A stretch of 64,000 nucleotides of DNA, taken from Siniperca chuatsi (Eukaryota > Chordata > Actinopteri > Centrarchiformes > Sinipercidae). Positions within the stretch are counted from its first letter, which is position 1. Every line of letters starts with the position of its first letter. The stretch covers positions 21,619,822-21,683,821 of the forward strand of contig NC_058055.1 in the NCBI RefSeq assembly GCF_020085105.1, in the 5' to 3' direction. The notes beneath the pieces are model-generated. The model had not been told where the DNA came from. It searched no databases and saw only the letters and a list, made by a program, of their open reading frames with translations. This document shows, one piece after another, positions 15,367-42,276 of the stretch. The position numbers and the translations under genes were made by a program.

Positions 15367-18172
15367 ATGTACCGGTTTGCTAAAGCTGCAGTTAATATCG
15401 CCGGTAAGGAAACTGTATGTTGTCTGTATGCATTTAGGCCAGGCGATAGTTTAATATCAGTCGACTATAAGTTTGACCGGCCTGTCGTTGGTAGGTGACC
15501 GCGATCAGCGTGCTAACAGCCCACTGCTAGCCAGCTAACACTAGCAACTCCCGCAAGAGTCGTGATATATCTTAAAATACTCTTATTTATGTTATTAAAT
15601 GCCTTGAGTTATCTTCCGTTAATTTAACTAGTTTTGTTTTGAGTTAAACTGTTGCTCGAAGTAGCCTTTTTAATATGCTTTTTTTTTTCATCTAGATGTC
15701 CTTGTTCGACACACTGACCTGTATAACCTAAGATAATAATGAGCTAGCTAACTCATTTGTAATGTTAATTTCCTTTCCGAGTAGTTATGGAAGTATGCAT
15801 TAGTAATTAAAAATAATAGGCTACGCTAAAATGTCTGAATGATATCCATAAAATTGGACTGCCTGATAAAGGAAGGGCAAATAAGGCCGTCTGGCTAACT
15901 ATTTCAGAAACCATTTTGAAAAGGTTTGGACGTTTGTAGTGTTTGCAGACAACACTTGAGTGTCACAATTTCAATAAAGGGTCTAATAACAATGATGGGA
16001 CATTTCACTGCCATGACTGGAAATGTTACCTTCTTGTGAAAATCAATGTACTGACTTGCACAGACATCCATGTTCATCTGAACAACTTTTGGCACCAGTT
16101 CATCTCAAACCACACATTTTGATAGTTTTATAGATCTTACTTTATTCCATCCCCAAAACGTCTTTGATGCAGTTACAATAGGTGGCTCAGTGTAAAATGA
16201 GTCATACAAGACCACCCTGTGCCCACATTATGACTTACTGTGTAACTGAATGTATATCATCATATATATTATTTTTGTAGTAATGATATATTACTAAATG
16301 ATCATATGAGTTTCTGTCACTGCTCTTGTAACTGCACCCTGAATTGTGACTATTTTACGTGTGAATTTATATTCTGTTTCACAGAGGCCTTAGTTATTTA
16401 GACTCTATAAAGAGAACTTCAACAGGCCAAGAACAGTTTTTTTTTTTGTTTTTTTTTTTAAAGAAACTTTTAACAAAAGTTAGTAATAGTGCAGTACATA
16501 AATGCCATTCATTACCATAAAGACTGTTTGTTTTTTTTTTTGGTCATCCAGGTCAGGCTGCGAGGCAGGTGAGGCATGGATCCACCGCCCCCCAGAACTT
16601 CCACACCAAGTACGGCAACGGTGTGATGGTCGGTGGAATTGTCTTCTGCACGGCTGTGTGGTCATATGTAAGTAGTGCTGCCCTGTTAGGCCACATCACG
16701 TTCATTTATAAGTATGACCTGAACAGACAGCTTGCTCACAAAGTGTGGTACATAGAGCATCACGAGTGCAGGTTAAAAAATGGCATATTTTCAAGTCGGG
16801 ACAAATGAATGCTACACATTCCTCCAGGGTTTTAGTGGTGGAGGAGAAAGAAGTTTGGGGTTCTTGGATTCCAGTTACAATACAGGAAACCTTAAATTGA
16901 AGTCCAATAAAGTTGGTGCAAAATTGCTAATAAATATTAAAGCTTCTTATTGGGCGTAGATCAGCAAAGGTTGTAAACTGATCAGAACCTACTTACCAAA
17001 TAGATCATGAGGATGATAACTGAGCTTGAAATAAAAAATGCTTTATCAACCACAAAATCCCCCACCTGAAAAGAATTTGCCTTTGGACCCAGTATGGTTA
17101 AGGGGACAGTTCACCCCAAAATCTAAAATACATATTTTTCCTCTTACCTGTAGTGCTATTTATCCATCTAGATTGTTTTGGTGGGAGTTGCAGAGTTTTG
17201 GAGAAATTGACCGTAGAGATGACTGCCTTCTCTCGAATATGAGCAGTTTCATGTAGGAACTGTCTGCAGAAAGAAAATAGTTCCTACATGAAACTGCTCA
17301 CAACAAGGTCTGTGGATTATCTTGAATAACCGGGTCATGATTTCTGGAAAGAGACATTGCTGTTGAGTTTTTTTAAATGTTTTTTCCTGGCGCTTTGAGC
17401 ACCACAAGCTGAGTGCCGTATAGTTCCATTATATTAAAAAATCTCTACAGCCGATATCTCCATAACTCTGCAACTCACACCAAAACAATCTAGATGGATA
17501 AATAGCACCACAGGTAAGAGGAAAATATGTATTTTTGAAGTATATAAAACATACACAAAGCAGTGTCAGATATCTTAATATACTGAGGCCAGTAGTACGA
17601 GTGCAGAAAGATGGTTAAATGGCACTACCAACTCAGCTCTTTAACCAAAAGTGATCTTTGCCATACCTTGACAAATATATTGTGTGAGCTGAGTGTGTGA
17701 CGATATTTTTGTTGTTCTTCATTCTGTAGCACCATCACACAACAGATATTATTTACCAAAAGATGTTTGTCAGGACACTTGTCCCTAAACACATCTGCTA
17801 ACCACTGGAGGCCAAACTGGGCAGGTTTATTGACATGTCTGACAAGTCTGAGAATGTTTTATTATTTTACCCCTATTAAAGGCCTTAAATGTGTTCAGAG
17901 GTGATACAGTCTTGTGTATTTCCTGTCTTTCAGTTGTAGACTTTGATACAGATTCTGTAGATTATTTAGTGAAAATTGGATTTAAAGTTGAATTTCTTTC
18001 CAAAAAGAGTCTTTAATTGTATGAAGAAACCTGTTGTCACTCAGTGAGCGCATAACGGTTAAAAAACTAGTTTCCTGTTTTTCTGCAGGTGCTGACTCAG
18101 ACTGGCATCACCTGGAATATGTCACCAGTTGGGAAGGTCATGCCCAAAGAGTGGAGAGAGGCAGAGGAGTGA
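15367..18172 (+). CDS. cox7b: Cytochrome c oxidase subunit 7B, mitochondrial
   Basis: Exons 15367-15403, 16552-16667 and 18089-18172 give 78 codons plus TGA, all with GT-AG introns. The N-terminus (MYRFAKAAVNIAG...RQVRHGS) is basic and amphipathic, fitting a mitochondrial presequence. The mature part starts near residue 25 and has FHTKYGNGV, a single membrane helix (about 36-53) and the conserved tail ITWNMSPVGKVMPKEWREA. Human COX7B is 80 aa with the same tail pattern (SPVG.V.PKEWR). The product is a small nuclear-encoded subunit of complex IV in the inner membrane. Its place next to pgk1 matches the human neighbourhood at Xq21.1. No close paralogue of the same length is a better match. Confidence 0.95.
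17098..17536. mobile_element. Family F short DNA transposon with long inverted ends and an internal hairpin
   Basis: 17126-17204 and 17456-17536 are inverted copies of about 80 bp; both hold the core CTAGATTGTTTTGGTG or its complement. Inside, 17240-17261 and 17279-17300 form a perfect 22-bp inverted repeat around a 17-nt loop. The left end has the extra start GGGGACAGTTCACCCC, which is missing on the right, so the copy is truncated there. It sits in cox7b intron 2 and has no coding capacity. Confidence 0.75.
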
Positions 18173-18320
18173 AGGGCCGCCATGACGGATCTGCATCCCA
18201 CCCAATAAACCTTCTGGTTGTACAGATGAATAATGAATATCTGCGTCATCAGACAGTGAATGCCTGTGTTTATTCCAACATGTTAACTTTGTCCAAATAA
18301 ATTAAGTGTGATTCTACTGA
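18173..18320 (+). other. cox7b: cox7b 3' untranslated region with poly(A) signal
   Basis: A canonical AATAAA lies at 18296-18301, about 125 bp after the stop codon, which gives a short 3' UTR usual for this gene class. Confidence 0.6.
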
Positions 18321-18329
18321 TCATTGTTT

Positions 18330-19900
18330 CTTCTTTTAAGCTGTGTGAATAAGTAGCATACAGTAGCTACCATTTATCTATCACAGCTGTCCCTCAAGCT
18401 GTCATTAGGTTTCTGGTCTCAAGTTGACATGTTGTTGTTCAAAGTTATGGGGTAATTTGAATAGTGTTAAAATACAACATTCAGTTTAAGAGACTGAAAT
18501 TTGCTCCTATTCAAACGACTCTTCCCCCACAGCAAGTTAATGAAAACTGAAGAGCTATTTGCTTTTACATATATTACCATCCCTGATTGAGTAATAGATA
18601 GCACTTATTTTTTTATATACTGTTTTGTTAGTACTCAATTCTCTTAAAAACAAAATGTCACCATTGTCCGCCATGGTGAGATGGTTGAAGTACATTCACC
18701 TTCATTTGGGGAAACATGCAGCCAGAGAGCAAAAAACACCACAAAACATCTATATTCTACCCCCTCCTATCTTTCCCATTCATCAGGGGTGGAGGAAGTA
18801 TTTAAATCTTATGTATTCTTAATCTGAATCTGGAGAGTAACTAGTAATATAGTAAAAGTATTATTACATTGTATTATACTGTACTATGCTTATCAACCTG
18901 TAAATCCACTTTTGTAATTTATCTTCGCTATATTATAGTGTATTATATTTTGATTTGCACATCTCATTTCTTAATAGAGATAATTGTCTCCTTGCAGACT
19001 TATTATTTCTATTTCTATTAGTACTTCTATTCCTGTGTGCATTGACGTGATAGTGAGCAGCTGTAACGAGAGAGTTTCCCCTCGGGGATCAATAAAGTGA
19101 TTCTGATATTAACTAAAGTTACCAAATGAATGAATTGTAGTTACTCAAATATGTGTACACATAGGCTGACAAGGAATTTGACTCTATTTCTTTCTTTCTG
19201 TTTACTTCTCAATGTCCTTATACAGGAATAGACATAACGGCTAAGAACAAGGCCAACAAAGCTGAACAAATAAAGGTCAAAGGATAGCCATATATAAATA
19301 TATGTGTAAATATATATAAAAAGCACCAATGGCCAATAACAACAATAAAATGTCTATATACAAGTCAGGTGTTTCTGTGAGTGCAAGAAATAGATATTGA
19401 ATGGATATACATGTACATACAGTATATAGAACGTGCAGGATTTATATTGACAGTGACTGTACATGATGATATCTGGGGCTACCTTTTAAAAACTACATTT
19501 TAAACTGTAAAATATATAAATATTTGAAAATATAATTAATAATGGAAGTAGGTGGATGTTTCGGTGTTACAGGGTTATTGACACTCACCAGAGTGATGGC
19601 CTGTGGGAAGAAACTGTTCCTGTGTCTGGTTGTTTTAGCGCCTACCAGAGGGGAGAAGTTGGAAAGCTTTAGGGTTAGTGGAGTAAAAGTATAAAGGAGC
19701 AGAAAATAGAAATACCCAAGTAAAGTGCAAGTACCTCAAAACTGTATTTTAGTACAGTACTTGAGTAAATGTACTTGGTTTATTTCCACATCAATGAAGT
19801 GAGCACACACGCGAGCCGAAGAAGTCATCCGGGGAACAAGATGTTTACGTCAGAGAAAAGACAGCAACCCCATCCAATCGAATGCAACGCTTTCCTCCAC
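18330..19900. repeat. Intergenic repeats between cox7b and pgk1
   Basis: No gene is supported. 18785-18900 and 19680-19795 contain GTACTTGAGTAAATGTACTT-like segments of family E. 19050-19115 ends in CTCGGGGATCAATAAAGTGATTCTGA, which resembles the 3' tail of a non-LTR element. 19555-19680 holds GCCTGTGGGAAGAAACTG and CCTACCAGAGGGGAGAAG, a fish dispersed repeat of uncertain class. Each is degraded. Confidence 0.45.
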
Positions 19901-19914
19901 TGTAGCCAATCAGC

Positions 19915-20055
19915 AGCGGGGGGCGTGCTCCGCCCCGCCCCGCCGCTGTTCCTCCGTGTTAAGGTCACCGCCGTCATTCGGTATCTAACCAGCCGAAGGA
20001 AGCGGAGGAGACCCGGCAAGGAAGGTGCAGGAAACCCCCCAGTAAAACAAGCGAC
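19915..20055 (+). promoter_or_regulatory. pgk1: pgk1 promoter and 5' UTR: GC boxes and a possible hypoxia element
   Basis: A CCGCCCCGCCCCGCC run (about 19930-19944) gives overlapping GC boxes (Sp1 type). A GGGCGTGC just before it contains the GCGTG core of a hypoxia response element. The block is CpG-rich and TATA-less. PGK1 is a known HIF target in vertebrates, but this site is only a core match and may be chance. Confidence 0.5.
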
Positions 20056-35885
<15,830 letters not shown>

Positions 35886-35940
35886 ACTTCCCATCAGCCC
35901 GCTGGTTTGTGTGTGTGTGTGAATGTGCGTGGAAGAGAGT

Positions 35941-35971
<31 letters not shown>

Positions 35972-36730
35972 GTGGGTCTTTATTCAGCCAGACTCCTGTT
36001 TACTCCTGTAACCTCCAAAACGTGCAACAACAAAACAACACCTGCTTTAGCAGCCATTTAATCTTGTATTCAGTCTTTGTTTTTAATGCCGGCTGTGATT
36101 CACGTGAGAATAATTTCCTTTGCCTCCGATGAATCGACGCTGTCTGTAACAAGTAGACCCTTCTGCCTTACTTCAACATGCTGATGAAACTCAAGTAAAA
36201 GGAAATAGGAGTCATTACCTGACATTGATGGCAAATTTTTGAGAAGTAAAACCTTTTTAAGACAGAAAAAGGTCAAATGGCTTGTTGAGCTTGAAGTAGT
36301 TTTTTGCTCAGATGACACTTTTTCCTGTTGACCTGCTGAATGGACGACTGAAACACAGCAGATACGATGTGACTTTCACCTGAATCTGGATTCAATCTGA
36401 GTCTCAGACGTGTCAGAGGAGTCATCAGCCGTTCACCCCTGAGAAACTTAAGCACTGGCTCGTGTGTGTGTGTGTGTGTGTGTGTAATGCTGCGTCACTT
36501 TTGCTTAGCCACCCTGGGAACGTCCCTTCACCACCCTCAGTGTGTACACATCCAGTATATATGTATCTCTAGAAACGGTTTATGTGATGTGTGTGTCTGT
36601 TCACACTGACGTCGGCTCTGGTCATCCGTCTTCTTGGTGTTGGTTTCTGAGCGGCTTCAGACTGAGACGTGGTGTCGATCTCAGCTGAGCTGTTCAGGCT
36701 AATAAAACCGTCTCTGTGTTAAAAACTTTT
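35886..36730 (+). other. pgk1: pgk1 3' untranslated region
   Basis: An AATAAA at 36701-36706 is the likely poly(A) signal, which gives a 3' UTR of about 840 nt. Two (GT)n microsatellites lie within it (35940-35964 and 36462-36484). Confidence 0.7.
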
Positions 36731-36859
36731 CTGTGACTTCCTCATTTCTCCAGGGCTTTGAATCCGAGGGTAACTCCCGATTCAGTGGTGTCATGACGCA
36801 GGTGATTGAGACGATCACCTATCAACTCCTTGACAGTTAGCGCCGGGGCTCATATCTAA

Positions 36860-37218
36860 AACTGCAACGATTAGTCGGCCAAACAGTCAGTTGACAGAAA
36901 ATTAAGTGGCAACTAATTTGATTATCGATTGTCATTTAGCTTGAAAAAAGGGACTTTAATTTAATTTAAAGTTAAAACAAACATCTGATGGTTCCAGCTC
37001 CTAAAATGTGAGAATTTACAGCTTTTCCTCATCTTTACATTATTGTAAACTGAGTATCTTTGTCTTTTGGACTGTTGGTCGGACAAAACAAGACATTTGA
37101 TGACTTCACCTTGGGCTCCAGGAAATTGTGTTGGGGATTTTCATTGTTTTCTGATATTTTATAGACTAAATTAATCGAGAGAATAATTGGCTGATCGATG
37201 ACGAACGTTAGTTGCATA
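36860..37218 (-). repeat. Family A repeat, reverse copy after pgk1
   Basis: Begins AACTGCAACGATTAGTCGG and carries TTTTGGACTGTTGGTCGGAC, CCTTGGGCTCCAGGAAATTG and TATTTTATAGACTAAATTAA. This is the full family order read on the minus strand. Confidence 0.75.
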
Positions 37219-37219
37219 A

Positions 37220-39450
37220 TCCACCAGCAGGTCTTGTTGGTTACATACTTCCTAAGAGAAAATCCTCATCACTGCTGCAATGCTGTTCTCACTTAAATGA
37301 CTGTACCTGGATCCCAGCACCACTGCAGTGTAACAAAACAGGGTCCGTATTTATCAACCTTTTAAGATTTACACTTAATGCTTTAAGGAGAAAACTTGGC
37401 AAATAGTAAAAGTTCTTCACTGAGTGTAAAGAATAAAACACCAAAGTGTGAGAGTAAGTAACCATAAAGAGTGATCACATGACAAATAACATGTATGCTC
37501 AGAGCAGGAATAGCCAGTGAGATTTGATGATATTGCTCATTCTTTAAAAAAAAAAAAGTTGTATTTTACTCAGTGATATGTTAATGTATATGAGACTTCA
37601 TATCTCCAGTAGAAACGTTCGTGAAAATAACAAAAGGAATATATTTATATGTCTAAGGATATAATGGGTATATGATGATAAAGAGGCCAACGGGGGCAGG
37701 AAAGAAATTCTGCTGCTGATAGTTTCTACATCAGAGGAATCTCCTGTACAATGAAGAGAATTTAGTGCCGCATTGACAAGTGCAGATAATGGAGATACAT
37801 GGAAAGGGATTGCAAAGTAAATCAACGCCAGCTCTTTTCTTGTTATTTGCATCCCTGATAAATGCAAAAAGGAAAAAGTGGAATGAAATGTTCAAATCAA
37901 ATAATAGGCTGAAACTACGCTGTTGTGAGTTACATATTGCTTCAACCATAAATTACAATCTGTGATCTACACTTGATCAGCTTCGTACACCTCTGGAGCT
38001 TTCTTAAATGTAACATTATTTGCTTTATTATTTTTAAGTTACAAGAATTTATTTGATTATTAAAGCTTCCACTTTTAGGTTTGTAAGTAGGAGTAAAAGT
38101 CCTAAATTCCACTTTCAGGAGCTTGATAAATACGGGCCCAGATTCGACGGGTGGTCGAGCTGCAAGTCTCATCACAGACCAGATTCAGAGAGACCACATA
38201 GACTGACAAACTTCCAGCTGGTACTGACAGTGTAGTGGGCAGAATAAACTGTACTTGTTAGCAAACAGTTATTTATTTACACATCCAGCAGTTAAGGAGC
38301 GACATTATCATTCATTTGGAGTCGTGTTTGTGGCCACCTGATGAATATAAGCTCCACCAACTCCTGAGGGAAATATCTGGCTCTTTAGCTGCTAAATGCT
38401 CCACTATGTTCACCAGCTAGTCGCTAACTGTGTCGGGCTGCTGTTTGGTGCTGAGCTGGTAGTGTTCAGTGAGTCTTTAGAGCTTTTTCTCTTCTTTTTG
38501 AAAACAGCTGCCTGTTGGGCAGAAAACAAAGCTATGAGAGCGGTGAGAGTTAAACAATGAGCTGAAACTCACTCTAAAGCTCTATAAAGTCGAGGTCAGC
38601 TACAGATTCAGGTGATAAATCTCTGTAGGTTCATCACTGCGAGCGACCCCTTAGACTTTATCAAATTGTCATTTGATACGTTATTATAAAAATATGTATT
38701 ATAGCAGCTTTAAGAAACATTTTGAATGCAGAACTATAACTTGGAGTATATTTGTAGCAGAGTCTATTTTACATTGCGGTTTTACTACTTTTAATTCTGC
38801 CACCATTAGAGTAAAATGCTGGCGTAAGTAAGTGACAAAGTTTCTCTCTCTCCACTCAGCAGCTTCGTGATGAACTCTTACAGCAGGTAGGAACATTTAC
38901 TGCAGTTTAGGAAAACTCCTTGTGGTGAGATAAGCAAAATACACTCCCTGACTCCTCACTAGCAGAAAAACAAAATAAGCATCTCTGAATGCATTTTTTT
39001 AATTCACATCTTCTACGTCACCATTTGAACACCAAGGCACATTTGGTCAGTTTGAGAAAATAATTAAATGCTGTTGATTTAAGGATTAAACTGGTGCTTC
39101 TTTGCTCAGTAATCACATGGAGGAAGTTATTTCTTTAACCTTCTCCTTAATACTTAAAGCTCCCAATAAATTCTTCAACATTTTCCGTTTTGACCCCCAA
39201 CATTCAAGAATACCAACGATGTACAAAAGTGTCTGTTTTATGTACTCACAGTTTGCTGCAATGGATGTTTTTTTACCACTAGATGGCAGCCTCAGTTTCC
39301 ATCACAATCTAGGTCAGTGAGCATTTTTTTCACACAGCTGCACATCACATAGCAGGAATAAAAAATAAAAAAACTTCTTAACTAAGTTTTACACAACAGA
39401 AAGAATAGAGTGCAGGCTGATGTTTCCTGGTCCTGTCAGTGGCGTCCACA
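37220..39450. other. Intergenic region between pgk1 and the adaptor gene, with family H repeat
   Basis: No gene is supported. 38290-38690 is the reverse copy of family H (CTCCTGAGGGAAATATCTGG, then CTCTTTAGCTGCTAAATG). 38690-38830 resembles a decayed family E end. The two genes are convergent here. A poly(A) signal for the adaptor gene on the minus strand could be near 38267-38278, but I cannot fix it. Confidence 0.4.
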
Positions 39451-42203
39451 TCAGGTGCAGTCCCCGTTTTCATTCACATAATCTGGCTCATCTGTTACAA
39501 AAGAGCCAGGATGAACGGTTAATATTTGCGCCCTGAGATGCAGAACCTGTCAGAGGTGTCAGTGAAAGCTTTATGTAATAACTTGGCATATTAGCAGCTA
39601 CATAAACAAAGCGTCTAAACTGCAGCTTAATAAAAAAACAAGTGTGTGCTGCCAGATGCTTGCAGATCATTGTTTCTGAGCAGCACTACATTGTGCATCT
39701 GCCCAGTGCCCACTATACCAGACAAGGTCATTGTAAAGGGGTTTATGCTAAGCTAAGTGCTTCGTTACATCCTGTATAAGTCAAGTGCAAGTTATTATTT
39801 TGCTATCAGAGTATCTGCAAGCCTTGAAACGTCTTAAAAAGCATTGAATTTAGTTTCCTAAGAAAACAACAACGCCTGAGAAGAAAGTCTTACATTTAAT
39901 TCACAACAGTCTTAAATGTTTTATCTTGCCTGCCAGAGACAGTAATGTTAAAGGTCGTGTGAGTTACTTGTATTTTACTTGAGTGTTTTCTTTCTTCTCA
40001 TGCCGCTTTCTACTTCTACTCCACCACAATTCAGAGGGAAACATTATATTTTTTATTCCACTACAATTATTTGAAAAGCTTTAGTTACTAGTTACTTTAC
40101 AAATTTATATTTTTTGCTCACAAAACATATGAAGAGCTTATAAAATATGATGTTTTGTTATAAATTGCTGAAACAATTAGTTAATTAATTGTCTGTAATT
40201 AGTCGATTTACAGAAAACTATTTTGATAATCATTTGGCATTTTTTTATGTAAAAACATTTCCAGCTTCACAAATGTGAAGATTTGCTGCTTTTTCTTTTA
40301 ATTATTCAAATAATTGTGATTTATTTTTTAATAATTTTGAGGTTTCGACTGGTCGTTGGGCAAAACAAGCATTGTGAACGTGTCACTTTGGGCTCTGGGT
40401 CATTGTGACGGCATTTCTCACTATTTTCAGGATTTTTACAAACCAAACAATCAATTAACTGTGAAAATAATCAGCAGATTAATCCATAAAGACAATAATA
40501 ATTTATAGTTGCAGTCCGATACAAAATAGTTAAAAATCAGCTCGAACCCGAGCAGCTACAACAGTAAAATCCTGCTTTTACATTAATGCATGAGTAATAA
40601 TAATAATGTAATGATATAATATATAACAGTATAACAGTCACAGGGGACATTTTGATGCATTGAGTACTTTTACTTTGATTAAGTACATTTTACTGATTAT
40701 ACTTACATACTTTTTTACTTAAGTGACATTTTCAATGCAGGACTTTTAACCGAGTATTTTTACAGTGTGGTTTTAGTACTTTTACATAGTTAAAGGATCT
40801 GAGTACTTCCTCCAGCACCGACTGTCAGCAGGAAACTGCAGTTCGTCTGAGGTCTTAGTCACATGCAGATTTATAAACATAAGCCTCACTATGGTCCCAG
40901 TTTTCTGGTTGTGTGTCCCAGTAACAATATTAGTTTACCAGTATTACAGTGAAATCGTCCTACTAATGGACCCTTATGTATCCCAGATGTGTTTTGTAAC
41001 TTTATTGTAGATTTTAAATAAACTTTACAACAACTACTTTATAAGTATATATGAGGTCTGTTACCCCATTTTCCCTACAATTCCTCTTTTGTCACTCTAT
41101 AAAGATCATCACTGTGCAACGCAGTTAATTAATTAATTCATACTTATAAGAAATAACAATTGAAAAATACTTTCACTGTAATTAATTTCTATTTTAAAAT
41201 TGTTACCCCTCTTCCTTAATCCTTTGTCCTTTTCTTTGACTTGGGTTTAAGGCTGGCAACTAAACAGTTATTTTCAGCGTCGGTTAATCTGTAGGTTATT
41301 TCATGATTAATCAATTAATTGTTTGGTCTATAAAATGCCAGAAAATACTGAAAAATGCCGAAGTGACGTCTTCAAATGTCGTTTTTTCCGACCAACTCTC
41401 CAAAATCCAAAGATATTCAGTTTATGATGATATAAAACAGAGAAAAGCTGCAAATCTTCACATTTGAGGAACCAGAGAACATTTTTACTTAAAAGATAAC
41501 TTAAACAATTCATTAAAGTATTAAGATAGTCGCTGATTAGTTTCCTGTCCTGATCCATTAATCAATTATTGGGCGAAACGTTGCAGCTCTGCTCATGTAG
41601 GCAACTAAAAATCTTCTGATTGAGTAGAATGAAAAACAAAACCATAGAATATACCTTTTGTGGATATAACTTAACAAATAAATGCTGTTTACGGCACTCA
41701 CCATCTTCTTGCTCCTCCACTATTTTGCCCAGGAATTCAGAGTTCTCGTAGTCGTCCTCGTCTGTTTGGTGAAACAGCAGATTGATCTAGTTTATCTTTC
41801 ACATCCCTACAACTTAACATACGAGCCACTAATGTTGTGAGAAACCTCTCATCTCTAACTGAATCAGAACTGATGCTTTGATGATTGAACATACCGTCTT
41901 TTATTGGCGACGATGTGATGTTTGCATAGACGTCTGGAGTCTCATTGGAAAGTGCATGTAATGAATCTATGAAAAGTGCATGTAATGAATGTTAAAGCTA
42001 AGAACAAAGCTATCAAGTTGGAGAAACTGTTGATAAACATATTTTCAATTCTTCCCAAAGTCTTTCAATTTATTTTATACATTAGTTTGAAGGTATAAAT
42101 GTAAAAATGCTCACCAGTTACAGTCTGTTCATTTTCATACACTGTGATCGGGAGTGGAGCTCTGTAAAACAACACACAAATATGACATTTTGTGACCATA
42201 TTG

Positions 42204-42276
<73 letters not shown>

